Shown here piece after piece: positions 1 to 10,304 of a DNA stretch of 64,000 bases. Both the position numbers and the translations under genes were made by a program. This DNA comes from Legionella waltersii (GTDB taxonomy: Bacteria > Pseudomonadota > Gammaproteobacteria > Legionellales > Legionellaceae), in assembly GCF_001468085.1 (NCBI RefSeq), contig NZ_LNZB01000056.1:1-64000 (forward strand), in the 5' to 3' direction. Under the pieces are notes generated by a model, which was not told the origin of the DNA, searched no databases, and saw only the letters and a program-made list of their open reading frames with translations. The first letter of the stretch is position 1, and each line of letters begins with the position of its first letter.

Positions 1-83
1 CCCATCTCGAACTCAGCAGTGAAACGATTCAGCGCCGATGATAGTGTGAGGCTTCCTCATGCGAAAGTAGGACATCGCCAGGG
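1..83 (+). rRNA. rrf: 5S ribosomal RNA, 3' part
   Basis: The window opens inside a 5S rRNA. The conserved internal stretch CCCATCTCGAACTCAG lies at its very start, and the 3' end carries GACATCGCCAGG, which would pair with the missing 5' end. About 35 bases of the 5' end lie outside the window. It is the distal gene of an rRNA operon reading into the tRNA cluster that follows. The exact 3' end, near base 83, is estimated from the family. Confidence 0.93.
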
Positions 84-158
84 TTTTAATTAAGAGAAAT
101 AGAAAAGCAAAAAAGCACAATTTCTCGATAGTATTTTACATAGTGTAAAAGCAAATAT

Positions 159-234
<76 letters not shown>

Positions 235-249
235 TCTAAATAAAAAATG

Positions 250-273
250 TGTCAACACAAATTTGTGTTGACA
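250..273. promoter_or_regulatory. 24-bp perfect palindrome between tRNA genes
   Basis: Two 12-base arms, TGTCAACACAAA and its exact reverse complement, abut without a loop. The right arm ends in a consensus -35 hexamer, TTGACA (268-273), followed after 17 bases by GACAAT (291-296), so the palindrome could be an operator over a promoter for the tRNA-Tyr gene at 309. It could equally form an RNA hairpin used in processing of the tRNA transcript. The symmetry is seen; the role is inferred. Confidence 0.5.
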
Positions 274-308
274 ATCTAATCATCTTAAAAGACAATAACG
301 TTCTTTTT

Positions 309-393
<85 letters not shown>

Positions 394-410
394 GTTATAA
401 GAGGATTAAA

Positions 411-484
411 GCGGGTGTAGTTCAATGGTAGAACTTCAGCCTTCCAAGCTGATAGCGTGGGTTCGATTCCCATCACCCGCTCCA
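411..484 (+). tRNA. tRNA-Gly (anticodon TCC)
   Basis: A 74-base cloverleaf. The acceptor GCGGGTG pairs with CACCCGC, the anticodon loop CTTCCAA gives TCC, and the CCA end is encoded. It is separated from tRNA-Tyr by only 17 bases, so the two are probably cut from one transcript. Confidence 0.97.
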
Positions 485-540
485 AATGTAGTGTAATGTT
501 TGTTTGCTTGCGTAAGTATGATTGTGAGCAAATATGCTTT

Positions 541-616
<76 letters not shown>

Positions 617-649
617 TGTAATATAATTTGAAAACGGGGAGACTTTGCG

Positions 650-1840
650 ATGGCGAAGGAAAAATTTGAACGTAAGAAGCCACACGTTAATGTGGGAACC
701 ATCGGTCACGTAGATCATGGTAAGACAACATTAACAGCTGCGATTACAACGATTATGGCAAAGAAATTTGGAGGTACAGCGAAAGCGTACGATCAAATTG
801 ATGCGGCTCCAGAAGAAAGAGAGCGTGGAATTACGATATCAACAGCACACGTTGAATATGAATCAGCGAATAGACACTACGCACACGTTGATTGCCCTGG
901 ACATGCGGACTATGTTAAGAACATGATTACAGGTGCAGCGCAAATGGATGGAGCGATATTAGTAGTATCAGCTGCAGATGGTCCAATGCCACAAACTAGA
1001 GAACATATTCTATTGTCACGCCAAGTAGGTGTACCGTACATTGTTGTGTTCATGAACAAAGCGGACATGGTAGATGATCCAGAACTATTAGAATTAGTAG
1101 AAATGGAAGTACGTGATTTATTAAGCAGCTACGATTTCCCTGGTGATGATATACCGATTATAGTTGGTTCAGCATTAAAAGCGCTCGAAGGTGAAGACAG
1201 TGACATTGGAGTGAAAGCCATTGAGAAATTGGTTGAGACAATGGACTCTTATATCCCTGAACCAGTTAGAAACATTGATAAGGCATTCTTGTTACCGATT
1301 GAAGACGTATTCTCAATCTCTGGACGGGGAACAGTAGTTACTGGACGAGTCGAGAGTGGAATCGTAAAAGTTGGTGAAGAAGTAGAAATTGTAGGAATTA
1401 GAGACACCCAAAAGACGACCTGTACTGGTGTTGAGATGTTCCGAAAACTTCTTGATGAAGGAAGAGCGGGAGATAACGTAGGTGTGTTACTACGTGGTAC
1501 AAAGAGAGACGAAGTTGAGCGTGGTCAAGTATTAGCTAAGCCAGGCACAATTAAGCCACATACAAAGTTTGAAGCTGAAGTATATGTGTTGTCTAAAGAC
1601 GAAGGTGGAAGACATACACCATTCTTTAATGGTTACAGACCACAGTTTTATTTTAGAACAACAGACGTAACAGGTACTTGTGACTTACCAGCTGGAGTAG
1701 AGATGGTAATGCCAGGTGATAACGTACAATTAACAGTAAACTTGCATGCACCAATCGCGATGGATGAAGGCTTACGTTTTGCCATTAGAGAAGGCGGACG
1801 TACAGTAGGTGCCGGTGTTGTTGCTAAAATAATCGAGTAA
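650..1840 (+). CDS. tuf: Elongation factor Tu
   Basis: EF-Tu is the GTPase that delivers aminoacyl-tRNA to the ribosomal A site. The 396-residue length is normal. GTP-binding motifs are visible: GHVDHGKT at residues 19-26, DCPGH at 81-85 and NKAD at 136-139, followed by the two beta-barrel domains. The start is preceded by GGGAG. Upstream it has the tRNA cluster typical of tufB; downstream it runs after 5 bases into rpsJ, the context typical of tufA. The gene therefore looks like a junction of the two usual tuf contexts. Codon use is somewhat richer in GC-ending codons than the ribosomal genes behind it. Confidence 0.98.
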   Translation: MAKEKFERKKPHVNVGTIGHVDHGKTTLTAAITTIMAKKFGGTAKAYDQIDAAPEERERGITISTAHVEYESANRHYAHVDCPGHADYVKNMITGAAQMDGAILVVSAADGPMPQTREHILLSRQVGVPYIVVFMNKADMVDDPELLELVEMEVRDLLSSYDFPGDDIPIIVGSALKALEGEDSDIGVKAIEKLVETMDSYIPEPVRNIDKAFLLPIEDVFSISGRGTVVTGRVESGIVKVGEEVEIVGIRDTQKTTCTGVEMFRKLLDEGRAGDNVGVLLRGTKRDEVERGQVLAKPGTIKPHTKFEAEVYVLSKDEGGRHTPFFNGYRPQFYFRTTDVTGTCDLPAGVEMVMPGDNVQLTVNLHAPIAMDEGLRFAIREGGRTVGAGVVAKIIE

Positions 1841-1845
1841 ATATT

Positions 1846-2163
1846 ATGAGTAATAATCAAAATATTAAAATAAGACTTAAATCGTTTGATCATCGCTTGA
1901 TTGACTTATCAACTCGAGAGATCGTCGATACAGCAAAGAGAACAGGTGCACAAATACGTGGCCCTATACCTTTGCCTATACGTAAAGAAAAGTTCACTAT
2001 ATTGACTTCTCCTCATGTTAATAAAGACGCAAGAGATCAATATGAGTTACGAACTCACAAACGCCTGGTCGTAATTGTTCATCCAACAGAAAAAACTGTT
2101 GATGCCTTGATGAAATTGGATTTGGCTGCCGGGGTTGATGTTCAGATAAGCCTAGATGATTAA
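1846..2163 (+). CDS. rpsJ: 30S ribosomal protein S10
   Basis: S10 of the small subunit head, also the NusE antitermination factor. The 105-residue protein has the family core: [12 protein letters not shown] near the N-terminus, then [12 protein letters not shown] and the loop [20 protein letters not shown]. It opens the S10 operon, but only 5 bases separate it from tuf and no separate S10 leader is present, so the autogenous L4 leader control known in enterobacteria cannot lie here in its usual place. Confidence 0.98.
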   Translation: MSNNQNIKIRLKSFDHRLIDLSTREIVDTAKRTGAQIRGPIPLPIRKEKFTILTSPHVNKDARDQYELRTHKRLVVIVHPTEKTVDALMKLDLAAGVDVQISLDD

Positions 2164-2196
2164 TATTTAGGTCAAGGATACTAAAGAGGTATTACA

Positions 2197-2847
2197 ATGA
2201 AGATCGGTTTATTAGGCCGTAAAATCGGTATGACACGAGTGTTTACACCAGAGGGAAAATCAGTTCCTGTATCAGTTATTGAAGTAGAACCTAATCGCGT
2301 GTCACAGTTAAAAACAGCAGATACTGATGGTTATACTGCAATTCAATTAACAGGTGGAAGTAAAAAATCCAGTAAGGTTAACAAACCCTTAACTGGACAT
2401 TTTGCAAAAGCTGAAATTGAAGCAGGAGACATGCAGGTTGAGTTTCATGTTGAAACAATTGACAGTTTTCAATTAGGACAAGTTATAGCAATTTCCGATG
2501 TGTTCACAGCAGGACAATATGTAGACGTTGCTGGAATAACTAAAGGTAAAGGTTTCGCAGGAACCGTTAAGAGATATAACTTCAGAACACAAGATGCTAC
2601 TCATGGTAACTCAAGATCGCATCGTGTGCCTGGGTCAATAGGTCAAAACCAAACTCCAGGTCGTGTATTCAAAGGGAAGAAGATGGCAGGGCATATGGGT
2701 AATGTCCGATGCACCACACAGAATCTTGAATTAGTTCGAGTTGATTCTGAGCGAAATTTACTTCTAATTAAAGGCGCTATTCCTGGAGCTCCCGGAGCAA
2801 GAGTTGAAATAAAGCCTGCAGTTAAAAAGCAAGCAAGGGGTGAGTGA
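2197..2847 (+). CDS. rplC: 50S ribosomal protein L3
   Basis: L3 is one of the two proteins that start 50S assembly, and its long loop reaches the peptidyl transferase centre. The 216-residue length is normal. The signature around [22 protein letters not shown] and the [23 protein letters not shown] segment is intact, including the Gln in GQNQTPG that PrmB methylates in other bacteria. The stop overlaps the rplD start in TGATG. Confidence 0.98.
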   Translation: MKIGLLGRKIGMTRVFTPEGKSVPVSVIEVEPNRVSQLKTADTDGYTAIQLTGGSKKSSKVNKPLTGHFAKAEIEAGDMQVEFHVETIDSFQLGQVIAISDVFTAGQYVDVAGITKGKGFAGTVKRYNFRTQDATHGNSRSHRVPGSIGQNQTPGRVFKGKKMAGHMGNVRCTTQNLELVRVDSERNLLLIKGAIPGAPGARVEIKPAVKKQARGE

Positions 2848-3452
2848 TGGAAGCTTCTATGATTGATAAAAAATCAAAACTACAATTGAGTGATGAGGTT
2901 TTTGGATATACATATAATGAGGGGTTAATCCATCAAGCTGTTGTCACTTTTATGAATAATGCAAGAAGTGGTAATAGCGCCCAAAAAACTCGTGCTGAAG
3001 TTAGAGGTGGAGGCAAAAAACCATGGAACCAAAAAGGAACTGGTAGAGCAAGAGCTGGAACAATCAGAAGTCCTATTTGGAGAACCGGTGGAGTAACATT
3101 CGCATCTAAAAAGAGAGATTATTCACAAAAAATTAATAAAAAAATGTACAAACGCGCATTACGTAGTATAATCTCCGAACTTTTACGTTCTGGTAATTTG
3201 CTAATAGTGAGCAAATTTCAGTGCGACACTCATAAAACGAAAGATTTTATCAGTAAAATGAATCAGCTCGAGATCAAAAACGCGCTGATTATTATGAGTG
3301 AAGTAGGTGAAAATGAGTATTTAAGCTCTAGAAATCTGATTGATTTCGATATCTGTGATGTAACAACTATTGATCCTGTAACTTTACTACGATTTGAAAA
3401 GGTTGTTGTTACAGAAGAGGCAATTAAAAAAATTGAGGAACAGTTACAATGA
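2847..3452 (+). CDS. rplD: 50S ribosomal protein L4
   Basis: L4 lines the exit tunnel and in enterobacteria represses the S10 operon. The 201-residue protein has the tunnel loop [19 protein letters not shown] and the RSPIWRTGG motif that follows. I placed the start at the ATG of TGATG, with AAGGGG seven bases upstream; an in-frame GTG one codon earlier and an ATG five codons later are possible. Its stop overlaps rplW by ATGA. Confidence 0.97.
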   Translation: MEASMIDKKSKLQLSDEVFGYTYNEGLIHQAVVTFMNNARSGNSAQKTRAEVRGGGKKPWNQKGTGRARAGTIRSPIWRTGGVTFASKKRDYSQKINKKMYKRALRSIISELLRSGNLLIVSKFQCDTHKTKDFISKMNQLEIKNALIIMSEVGENEYLSSRNLIDFDICDVTTIDPVTLLRFEKVVVTEEAIKKIEEQLQ

Positions 3453-3745
3453 ATGCTGAGAGATTGATGATGGTTCTTAGAGAACCACATACTTCTGAAA
3501 AGGCAACTGTAATGGCAGATAAATTTAAACAGTTCACTTTCAAAGTACTAAAATGCGCTACCAAAAATGAAGTTAAAATGGCTGTAGAGCATATTTTTAA
3601 TGTAAAAGTAAAGAGCGTATCGATAGTTAATGCAAAAGGTAAATCAAAGCGCTTTAAGCAAACAAGTGGAAAACGTAGTGACTGGAAAAAAGCTTATGTT
3701 TCACTTTTTGCTGATCAGGATATTGATTTTACGGTTAGTGAATAA
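3449..3745 (+). CDS. rplW: 50S ribosomal protein L23
   Basis: L23 sits at the tunnel exit and docks trigger factor and SRP. The 98-residue protein has the conserved REPHTSEKA start and the [20 protein letters not shown] core. It begins inside the rplD stop (ATGA), which indicates translational coupling. Confidence 0.97.
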   Translation: MNAERLMMVLREPHTSEKATVMADKFKQFTFKVLKCATKNEVKMAVEHIFNVKVKSVSIVNAKGKSKRFKQTSGKRSDWKKAYVSLFADQDIDFTVSE

Positions 3746-3756
3746 GGCAGATAAAG

Positions 3757-4584
3757 ATGGCATTATTAAAATCAAAACCGACGTCCCCAGGTAGAAGAGG
3801 GGAACTTCGTGTAGTTCATCAAAATATACATAAGGGAAAGCCACATGCTGCATTAGTTGAAAAGCTAAATAAGACAGGTGGTAGAAACAATCAAGGCCGT
3901 ATTACTGTTAGACACATCGGTGGTGGGCAGCGTCAAAAATACAGACTGATTGATTTTAAACGTAATAAAGATGGGATTGTTGGGCGAGTTGAACGTCTAG
4001 AGTATGATCCTAACAGAACAGCACTTATTGCTCTAATATCGTATGCAGATGGAGAAAAGAGGTATATTATTGCTCCTTCAAATTTGGAGGTTGGTGCAAG
4101 TGTTGTAAGTGGTGCAGATTCACCAATAAGTGTTGGAAATTGCCTACCACTAAAAAACATACCAGTTGGTACAACAATCCACTGCGTTGAAATGAAAGCA
4201 GGAAAAGGTGCTCAATTACTACGTAGTGCGGGATGTGGCGGACAGCTAGTCGCTAAAGAGGGCATTTATGCTACGCTAAGATTACGCTCAGGTGAAATGC
4301 GTAAAATTCATATTCTTTGTCGAGCTGTAATTGGTGAAGTTAGTAACAGTGAACACAGCTTGAGAGCACTTGGAAAAGCAGGGGCTAAGCGATGGAGAGG
4401 TATAAGGCCAACTGTGCGTGGTGTTGCAATGAACCCAGTAGATCATCCACATGGTGGAGGAGAAGGGCGTACATCTGGTGGACGTCATCCTGTATCACCG
4501 TGGGGCTTACCTACTAAAGGATACAAGACAAGAAGTAACAAGCGTACTGACAAATTTATTGTCAGAGGACGTAAGAAGAAATAA
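3757..4584 (+). CDS. rplB: 50S ribosomal protein L2
   Basis: L2 is essential for subunit joining and peptidyl transferase activity. The 275-residue protein contains the family signature near the C-terminus, [16 protein letters not shown] followed by PVSPWG, including the conserved His in the HPHGGG loop. The C-terminal tail is basic (RGRKKK). It is 11 bases from rplW and in the standard S10 order. Confidence 0.98.
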   Translation: MALLKSKPTSPGRRGELRVVHQNIHKGKPHAALVEKLNKTGGRNNQGRITVRHIGGGQRQKYRLIDFKRNKDGIVGRVERLEYDPNRTALIALISYADGEKRYIIAPSNLEVGASVVSGADSPISVGNCLPLKNIPVGTTIHCVEMKAGKGAQLLRSAGCGGQLVAKEGIYATLRLRSGEMRKIHILCRAVIGEVSNSEHSLRALGKAGAKRWRGIRPTVRGVAMNPVDHPHGGGEGRTSGGRHPVSPWGLPTKGYKTRSNKRTDKFIVRGRKKK

Positions 4585-4603
4585 TTAAACAAGAGGATAT
4601 CAA

Positions 4604-4882
4604 GTGGCTCGTTCTATTAGAAAAGGTCCATTTATTGACCAACATTTGATCAGCAAAGTGCAAGCTGCAATCGAATCAAAATCAAAAAAACCAATTAAAA
4701 CTTGGTCTAGACGTTCAACAATCGTTCCTGAAATGATTGATTTAACAATTGCTGTTCATAATGGCAAGGATCATGTTCCTGTGTTTATAACAGACAATAT
4801 GGTTGGTCATAAGTTAGGTGAGTTTGCCATGACTCGTACATTCAAAGGCCATTCTGGTGACAGAAAGGCTAAAGGCAAGTAA
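4604..4882 (+). CDS. rpsS: 30S ribosomal protein S19
   Basis: S19 binds 16S rRNA in the head with S13. The 92-residue protein starts with GTG and reads [11 protein letters not shown], then contains the signature [20 protein letters not shown] sits about ten bases before the GTG. Confidence 0.98.
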   Translation: MARSIRKGPFIDQHLISKVQAAIESKSKKPIKTWSRRSTIVPEMIDLTIAVHNGKDHVPVFITDNMVGHKLGEFAMTRTFKGHSGDRKAKGK

Positions 4883-4891
4883 GAGGATATT

Positions 4892-5227
4892 ATGGAAGTA
4901 ACAGCTAGATTAAAAGGCGCTCCTTTATCCGCTCAAAAGGGTAGATTAGTAGCCGATATGATACGCAATATGAGTGTATCTGGTGCACTTGATGTCCTCA
5001 AGTTCACACCAAAAAAGGGTGCACAATTGATGCTAAAATTACTGGAATCAGCTATTGCAAACGCTGAAAACAATAATGGAGCTGATATTGATGATCTAAA
5101 AGTTGGTATGGTATGTGTTGATGAAGCAATGACATTAAAACGTATTAGTCCCAGAGCTAAGGGCCGAGCGAACAGAATATGTAAGCGAACCTGCCATATT
5201 ACTATTAAAGTATCTGATGAGGAATAG
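4892..5227 (+). CDS. rplV: 50S ribosomal protein L22
   Basis: L22 reaches into the exit tunnel through a long beta hairpin. The 111-residue protein carries the hairpin motif [22 protein letters not shown]; the second Cys-containing stretch is slightly unusual but the fold-defining residues are present. A GAGG ribosome binding site lies in the 9-base gap after rpsS. Confidence 0.98.
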   Translation: MEVTARLKGAPLSAQKGRLVADMIRNMSVSGALDVLKFTPKKGAQLMLKLLESAIANAENNNGADIDDLKVGMVCVDEAMTLKRISPRAKGRANRICKRTCHITIKVSDEE

Positions 5228-5229
5228 CC

Positions 5230-5883
5230 ATGGGTCAAAAAGTTAATCCAATAGGCATACGTCTTGGAATAGTAAAAGATTGGAATTCTAAGTGGTTTGC
5301 TGGAAAAAGATATGCTGAATTTTTAATACAGGACATAAAGTTACGTCGTGAGTTGAAAAGTAAGCTAATGGCTGCGGCAGTTAGCAAGATTTTAATCGAA
5401 AGACCTGCTAACAATGCGGTTGTTACCATACTTTCTGCTAGACCTGGTGTGATTATCGGAAAGAAGGGGGGTGGTATAGAAACCCTTAGAAAGGAAATTT
5501 CTGATAAACTTGGTGTTCCAGTTCATTTAAATATTGAAGAGGTTAAAAAACCAGAACTAGATTCTACCTTAGTAGCTGAAGGTATAGCTCAACAGTTAGA
5601 ACAACGTGTAATGTTCCGTAGAGCAATGAAAAGAGCGGTTACATCTGCACTTAAAGCCGGCGCAAAAGGTATTAAAATTTGTGTTAGCGGTCGTTTAGGT
5701 GGTGCTGAGATTGCTCGTAGCGAATGGTATAGAGAGGGAAGAGTTCCTTTACATACTTTTAGGGCAGATATTGATTATGGTACTGCTGAATCAAAAACAA
5801 CCTACGGAATTATTGGTGTTAAAGTTTGGATCTTCAAAGGTGAAGTCTTACCTCAAAAGAAAAGATCAACTGAAAGCGCCTAG
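5230..5883 (+). CDS. rpsC: 30S ribosomal protein S3
   Basis: S3 lines the mRNA entry tunnel and has helicase activity with S4 and S5. The 217-residue protein opens with [13 protein letters not shown] and has the KH-domain GXXG stretch in [20 protein letters not shown]. The C-terminal domain contains [23 protein letters not shown]. It starts two bases after rplV. Confidence 0.98.
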   Translation: MGQKVNPIGIRLGIVKDWNSKWFAGKRYAEFLIQDIKLRRELKSKLMAAAVSKILIERPANNAVVTILSARPGVIIGKKGGGIETLRKEISDKLGVPVHLNIEEVKKPELDSTLVAEGIAQQLEQRVMFRRAMKRAVTSALKAGAKGIKICVSGRLGGAEIARSEWYREGRVPLHTFRADIDYGTAESKTTYGIIGVKVWIFKGEVLPQKKRSTESA

Positions 5884-5902
5884 TGTGTGAGGATTAATAA
5901 TC

Positions 5903-6316
5903 ATGTTACAACCAAAGCGTACTAAATACCGAAAACAAATGAAAGGTCGAAATAGAGGGCTAGCGCTACGTGGTAGCAAAATTAGTTTCGGTGAGTTTGG
6001 TCTAAAAGCTCTTGAGCGTGGTCGCTTGACTGCAAGGCAGATCGAGGCAGCTCGTAGAGCAATGACTAGGCATATAAAAAGAGGCGGTAAAATTTGGATT
6101 AGAGTTTTCCCAGATAAGCCAATTACTCAAAAGCCACTGGAAGTAAGACAAGGTAAGGGTAAAGGTAGTGTTGAATATTGGGTTGCTCAAATTCAACCAG
6201 GTAAAGTACTTTTTGAAATGGAAGGTGTAAGCAAAGAATTGGCAATGGAAGCTTTTAATCTTGCTAAAGCAAAACTACCATTCAAAGTGATTTTTGAAGA
6301 ACGGACGGTTATGTAA
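5903..6316 (+). CDS. rplP: 50S ribosomal protein L16
   Basis: L16 organises the A-site region of 23S rRNA. The 137-residue protein opens [19 protein letters not shown] and carries the motif [29 protein letters not shown]. The Arg that is hydroxylated by RoxA in E. coli appears to be retained in that stretch. Its stop overlaps the rpmC start by one base. Confidence 0.98.
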   Translation: MLQPKRTKYRKQMKGRNRGLALRGSKISFGEFGLKALERGRLTARQIEAARRAMTRHIKRGGKIWIRVFPDKPITQKPLEVRQGKGKGSVEYWVAQIQPGKVLFEMEGVSKELAMEAFNLAKAKLPFKVIFEERTVM

Positions 6317-6510
6317 TGAAAAAGATTGATGAATTCCGAAATATGACTGTGGATGAATTGCAAAATGAATTGCTTGTATTGCGTAAAGAGCAATTTAATT
6401 TACGTATGAAGAAAGCAAGTGGCTCACTAGATAAAACACATCTCATTACTATGGTGCGTAAATCAGTGGCAAAAGTTAAAACAATTTTGACTGAAAAGGC
6501 AGGTAAGTGA
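6316..6510 (+). CDS. rpmC: 50S ribosomal protein L29
   Basis: A small two-helix protein near the tunnel exit. It has 64 residues with the family pattern [23 protein letters not shown]. It is translationally coupled to rplP and followed one base later by rpsQ. Confidence 0.97.
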   Translation: MKKIDEFRNMTVDELQNELLVLRKEQFNLRMKKASGSLDKTHLITMVRKSVAKVKTILTEKAGK

Positions 6511-6511
6511 C

Positions 6512-6766
6512 ATGTCAACTAATAGTGAATCGAATGCCAGAACAATGATAGGCAAAGTAGTTAGTGACAAGATGGATAAGACCATTGTTGTGATGATTGA
6601 GCGAAAAGTGAAGCATCCAAAATACGGCAAAATTTTGAAACGAAGAAGTAAGCTACATGCACACGATGAAAATGAAGTTTGTCAAATTGGAAATATAGTG
6701 AAAATTCGTGAATCACGACCACTTTCTAAAACAAAATCATGGGTGTTGGTAGAAGTAATATCATAG
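6512..6766 (+). CDS. rpsQ: 30S ribosomal protein S17
   Basis: S17 binds 16S rRNA early in assembly. The 84-residue OB-fold protein has [27 protein letters not shown] and the signature around [18 protein letters not shown]. It is the last gene of the S10 operon; an 86-base gap follows. Confidence 0.98.
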   Translation: MSTNSESNARTMIGKVVSDKMDKTIVVMIERKVKHPKYGKILKRRSKLHAHDENEVCQIGNIVKIRESRPLSKTKSWVLVEVIS

Positions 6767-6782
6767 GTATTATTAATTATAC

Positions 6783-6811
6783 TTTTAAAACCCTAAAAGG
6801 CCTGATATAAT
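6783..6811 (+). promoter_or_regulatory. Candidate spc operon promoter
   Basis: In the 86-base gap between rpsQ and rplN, a perfect TATAAT stands at 6806-6811 and is preceded by TG one base upstream (TGATATAAT), an extended -10. The -35 region is weak (TTTTAA). This is the position of the S10/spc operon boundary in E. coli, so an internal promoter is expected here. Sequence inference only. Confidence 0.55.
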
Positions 6812-6852
6812 CAGCAACCTTTTTCTGGTCGAATTTAGTGCTGGAGAAAAAA

Positions 6853-7218
6853 ATGATCCAAATGCAGACAGTGCTCGAAGTTGCTGATAATAGCGGGGCA
6901 CGAAAAGTAATGTGTATTAAAGTACTTGGTGGATCACACAGACGTTATGCACGTGTTGGTGATGTGATTAAAGTAAGTATTAAAGATGCTATACCACGAA
7001 GTAAAGTTAAAAAGGGCGCTGTAATGAAAGCTGTCGTTGTTAGAACGGCACAAGGTGTAAGAAGAGATGATGGTTCATTGATCCGTTTTGATGACAATGC
7101 TGCGGTATTGCTAAATAACCAAAATGAACCAATTGGTACACGTATATTTGGCCCAGTTACACGCGAGCTAAGAGAGAAATTTATGAAAATTATTTCTCTA
7201 GCTGCAGAAGTATTGTAA
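6853..7218 (+). CDS. rplN: 50S ribosomal protein L14
   Basis: L14 contributes to the intersubunit bridge and binds the silencing factor RsfS. The 121-residue protein begins [19 protein letters not shown] and has the signature segment [16 protein letters not shown] with [11 protein letters not shown] chose the ATG at 6853 because GGAG lies six bases upstream and the family starts MIQ; an open frame extends five codons further upstream from a GTG. Confidence 0.97.
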   Translation: MIQMQTVLEVADNSGARKVMCIKVLGGSHRRYARVGDVIKVSIKDAIPRSKVKKGAVMKAVVVRTAQGVRRDDGSLIRFDDNAAVLLNNQNEPIGTRIFGPVTRELREKFMKIISLAAEVL

Positions 7219-7230
7219 GAAGGATTAACT

Positions 7231-7560
7231 ATGAAACGTATTAGAACAGGTGATGATGTAATAATTATTGCCGGGAAAAGTAAAGGTCATAGAGGAAAAG
7301 TATTAAGAGTTATCGATGAGAAGGTTGTCGTTGAAGGTGGAAATTTAATTAAAAAACACATGAAACCTAACCCTCATAAGCCTGAAAACAAAGGCGGAAT
7401 CATTTCGCGCGAGGCTCCAATACATGTGTCCAACGTGGCTCATTTTAATCCAATTACTAAAAAGGCTGATAAAGTTGGCTTTAAGTTAATAGATAGTAAT
7501 GGGGTAAGCACAAAGGTTAGATATTATAAATCTAACAATGAAATTATTGACCGCGTTTAG
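7231..7560 (+). CDS. rplX: 50S ribosomal protein L24
   Basis: An assembly initiator of the large subunit. The 109-residue protein carries the KOW motif near its N-terminus (DDVIIIAGKSKGHRGKVLRV) and the family stretch NLIKKHMKPNP. GAAGGA precedes the start. Confidence 0.98.
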   Translation: MKRIRTGDDVIIIAGKSKGHRGKVLRVIDEKVVVEGGNLIKKHMKPNPHKPENKGGIISREAPIHVSNVAHFNPITKKADKVGFKLIDSNGVSTKVRYYKSNNEIIDRV

Positions 7561-7573
7561 TTAGGTGAATGAA

Positions 7574-8125
7574 ATGGCGAGACTTAAAGAGTTTTACAAG
7601 AAAGATGTCGTCAATATGATGATGAAGCGCTTTAACTATAAAAGCGTTATGGAAGTGCCTAAGATATTAAAAATTACATTAAACATGGGTGTTGGTGAAG
7701 CTGTTGGTGATAAGAAGATAATGAATCACGCAGTTGAAGACATGACTCTTATTGCAGGTCAAAAGCCTGTAGTAACGAAAGCTAGAACATCTATAGCAGG
7801 TTTTAAAATTCGTGAAGGCTGGCCGATCGGATGTAAAGTTACACTAAGACGAGAGCGCATGTATGAGTTTCTAGACCGTTTAATATCCATTACGTTACCG
7901 CGCGTAAGAGATTTTCGTGGTTTGAATCCAAAGTCATTCGATGGGACTGGTAATTATAGCATGGGAATTCATGAGCAAATCGTGTTTCCTGAGATTGACT
8001 ATGATAAGACCGATGGAATTAGAGGTTTAGACATTTGTATTACCACTAGTGCTAAGACAAACGAAGAAGCCAAAGCGTTATTAGAAGCGTTTAATCTTCC
8101 TCTAAAAGATAAAGATAGAAAATAA
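7574..8125 (+). CDS. rplE: 50S ribosomal protein L5
   Basis: L5 holds 5S rRNA in the central protuberance. The protein has 183 residues from the ATG at 7574, which matches the family start MARLKEFY; an in-frame GTG three codons earlier is less likely. The motif [17 protein letters not shown] and the [19 protein letters not shown] segment identify the family. Confidence 0.97.
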   Translation: MARLKEFYKKDVVNMMMKRFNYKSVMEVPKILKITLNMGVGEAVGDKKIMNHAVEDMTLIAGQKPVVTKARTSIAGFKIREGWPIGCKVTLRRERMYEFLDRLISITLPRVRDFRGLNPKSFDGTGNYSMGIHEQIVFPEIDYDKTDGIRGLDICITTSAKTNEEAKALLEAFNLPLKDKDRK

Positions 8126-8137
8126 AAGGGTGATATT

Positions 8138-8440
8138 GTGGCAAAAAAATCAATGCTGATGCGAGAATTAAAGCGTGCAAAACTGGTGGAAAAACACAGG
8201 AAGCGCAGATCTGAATTAAAAGAGTTGATTAAATCATCTAATGATTTTCAAGTAATAATGGATGCTCAAGCAAAACTAGCTAAATTGCCTATTAATTCAA
8301 ATCCAGTACGTCATAGTACACGATGCCAGCAATGTGGTAGGCCACATGCAGTATATAGAAAATTTCAGTTATGTAGGATTTGTTTAAGGCAACAGCTGAT
8401 GTTTGGTAATGTACCTGGCGGTAGAAAATCAAGCTGGTAA
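8138..8440 (+). CDS. rpsN: 30S ribosomal protein S14, long form with zinc ribbon
   Basis: S14 assembles late in the 30S head. It starts at GTG. At 100 residues this is the long form common in proteobacteria, yet it keeps four cysteines, C63-X2-C66 and C79-X2-C82, in the positions of the zinc ribbon seen in short S14. The E. coli long form has lost them (RCRQTGRPHG). The combination of long N-terminal region and intact ribbon is clear in the sequence; zinc binding is inferred. It sits in the standard spc position between rplE and rpsH. Confidence 0.97.
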   Translation: MAKKSMLMRELKRAKLVEKHRKRRSELKELIKSSNDFQVIMDAQAKLAKLPINSNPVRHSTRCQQCGRPHAVYRKFQLCRICLRQQLMFGNVPGGRKSSW

Positions 8441-8463
8441 AATATTAAGATTGGAGAATAATT

Positions 8464-8859
8464 GTGAGTATGCATGATCCAGTTGCTGATATGTTGACAA
8501 GAATTCGAAATGGTCAACAAGCTAAACATCAGCAAGTAACATTAGTATCTTCTAAATTAAAAGAAGAAATAGCAAGAGTGTTAAAGGAAGAAGGTTATAT
8601 TGAAGATTTCATGGTAGAAACTTTACCTAATAACCTAAAATCAATAACTCTAAAGCTGAAATATTATCATGGTAGACCAGTTATAGAATTGATAAAAAGA
8701 ATTAGTCGTCCTGGCTTGCGTGTCTATAAATCATATAGAGATTTATCATCAATTCCAGGCTTTGGTGTGGCTATACTATCTACTTCTAAAGGTATAATGA
8801 CTCATATATCCGCAAAACTTAAAGGTGTTGGTGGCGAAGTCATTTGTGAAGTGGCTTAA
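8464..8859 (+). CDS. rpsH: 30S ribosomal protein S8
   Basis: S8 binds the central domain of 16S rRNA and in E. coli represses the spc operon. The 131-residue protein begins at GTG and reads [17 protein letters not shown]; the C-terminal signature contains [17 protein letters not shown] precedes the GTG. An ATG two codons in is an alternative start, but the family usually has the two extra residues. Confidence 0.97.
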   Translation: MSMHDPVADMLTRIRNGQQAKHQQVTLVSSKLKEEIARVLKEEGYIEDFMVETLPNNLKSITLKLKYYHGRPVIELIKRISRPGLRVYKSYRDLSSIPGFGVAILSTSKGIMTHISAKLKGVGGEVICEVA

Positions 8860-8876
8860 TACTTGCGAGGAAAATT

Positions 8877-9416
8877 ATGTCTAGAGTAGCAAAAGCCCCA
8901 ATAACTCATGCAGCGAATGTTGAAGTTACTTTTGCTGATGGAACAGTTAATGTAAAAGGGCCAAAAGGTACACTAACTCAGAAAATTAATAAGTTAGTTA
9001 AAATCAGTAAGAGTAAAGAAGGTAATAAACTGGAATTCTCTCCTGCTTCAAATGACCCTAAAGCTTGGGCACAAGCTGGAACTGCCAGAGCAATAATCAA
9101 CAATATGATACATGGTGTTACAGAAGGTTTCACTGTAGCCCTTGAGTTGGTTGGAGTTGGTTATAGAGCACAAGGTAAAGATAAGTCTATTACCTTATCA
9201 TTAGGGTATTCGCACCCTATTGAATATGTTATGCCAAAAGGAGTTAGTGTTGAGACTCCATCAAACACATCAATCATTTTGAAGGGTGTTGATAAACAAA
9301 TTTTGGGACAAGTAGCCTCTGAGATCAGAGCATTTAGGCCACCAGAACCCTATAAAGGTAAAGGTGTTAAATATGCTGGTGAGCAAATTGCAAGAAAAGA
9401 AGCTAAGAAGAAATAA
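8877..9416 (+). CDS. rplF: 50S ribosomal protein L6
   Basis: L6 sits near the factor-binding site. The 179-residue two-domain protein begins SRVAKAPITHA and ends in the signature GQVASEIRAFRPPEPYKGKGVKY. GAGG lies about nine bases before the start. Confidence 0.98.
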   Translation: MSRVAKAPITHAANVEVTFADGTVNVKGPKGTLTQKINKLVKISKSKEGNKLEFSPASNDPKAWAQAGTARAIINNMIHGVTEGFTVALELVGVGYRAQGKDKSITLSLGYSHPIEYVMPKGVSVETPSNTSIILKGVDKQILGQVASEIRAFRPPEPYKGKGVKYAGEQIARKEAKKK

Positions 9417-9426
9417 GGCGTAAATT

Positions 9427-9786
9427 ATGAATAAGCATAGTGCACGAAAAAGACGTGGTCTAAAGACAAAAGCGATGATCAGAAAATCAGGTCACCTTAG
9501 GCTCGTCGTACACAGAAGTGGTATAAATATTTATTCACAAATCATAAAGCAATGTGATTTGGGTGATAAAGTTTTAGTTGTTTCTTCAACTCTTGATAAA
9601 GAACTTAAAGCTAATCTTTCAGGAAAGAATAAAGTCGAACAGGCAAACTTAGTAGGAGAGCTTTTAGCTAAGAGAGCAAAGGCTGAAGGGATTACTAAGG
9701 TTGCATTTGATCGAGCTGGTTATAAATATCATGGCCGGGTTAAGGCGCTTGCAGAAGGTGCTCGTGAAGCCGGTTTAGAATTTTAA
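9427..9786 (+). CDS. rplR: 50S ribosomal protein L18
   Basis: L18 binds 5S rRNA with L5. The 119-residue protein starts [20 protein letters not shown] and carries [16 protein letters not shown] and the C-terminal [26 protein letters not shown]. It lies ten bases after rplF. Confidence 0.98.
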   Translation: MNKHSARKRRGLKTKAMIRKSGHLRLVVHRSGINIYSQIIKQCDLGDKVLVVSSTLDKELKANLSGKNKVEQANLVGELLAKRAKAEGITKVAFDRAGYKYHGRVKALAEGAREAGLEF

Positions 9787-9795
9787 GGAACAATT

Positions 9796-10302
9796 ATGTC
9801 AATTGAAGAACTACCCAAGTCAGATGGGTATCAAGAAAAATTGGTATCTGTTACCCGTACAGCCAAGGTAGTAAAAGGTGGTCGAGTTTTTGGCTTTGCT
9901 GTATTAGTAGTTGTGGGTGATGGAAAAGGGAAAGTTGGATTTGGTAGAGGAAAAGCTAGAGAAGTTCCAATTGCTATTCAGAAAGCAATGGATCAAGCTA
10001 AGAAGAATATGGTTTATATTCCGCTATCCGGAACTACAATCCATCATGAGATTAGCTGGAACTACGGTGCTTCTAAAGTATTTATGAAACCTGCAAGTGA
10101 TGGTACAGGCATTATCGCAGGTGGAGCTATGCGTGCAGTTCTAGAGGTACTTGGCGTCCAGAATATACTCGCTAAAAGCATTGGATCCACAAACCCAAGT
10201 AATATCGTTCGTGCAACAATTGGTGCATTAACGAACATTGGTACTCCAGATTATGTTGCAGCAAAGCGCGGCAAAACTGTCGAAGAAGTAATGGCGGGCT
10301 AA
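9796..10302 (+). CDS. rpsE: 30S ribosomal protein S5
   Basis: S5 affects decoding accuracy. The 168-residue protein has the dsRNA-binding-type N-terminal domain with [24 protein letters not shown] and [16 protein letters not shown], followed by the C-terminal lobe with [23 protein letters not shown]. The loop where spectinomycin resistance arises (VVKGGR) is wild-type in form. Confidence 0.98.
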   Translation: MSIEELPKSDGYQEKLVSVTRTAKVVKGGRVFGFAVLVVVGDGKGKVGFGRGKAREVPIAIQKAMDQAKKNMVYIPLSGTTIHHEISWNYGASKVFMKPASDGTGIIAGGAMRAVLEVLGVQNILAKSIGSTNPSNIVRATIGALTNIGTPDYVAAKRGKTVEEVMAG

Positions 10303-10304
10303 TA

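Noticed and set aside
1846..2163. Riboswitch or S10-type leader upstream of rpsJ
   Set aside because: Only five bases separate tuf and rpsJ, so there is no room for a leader.
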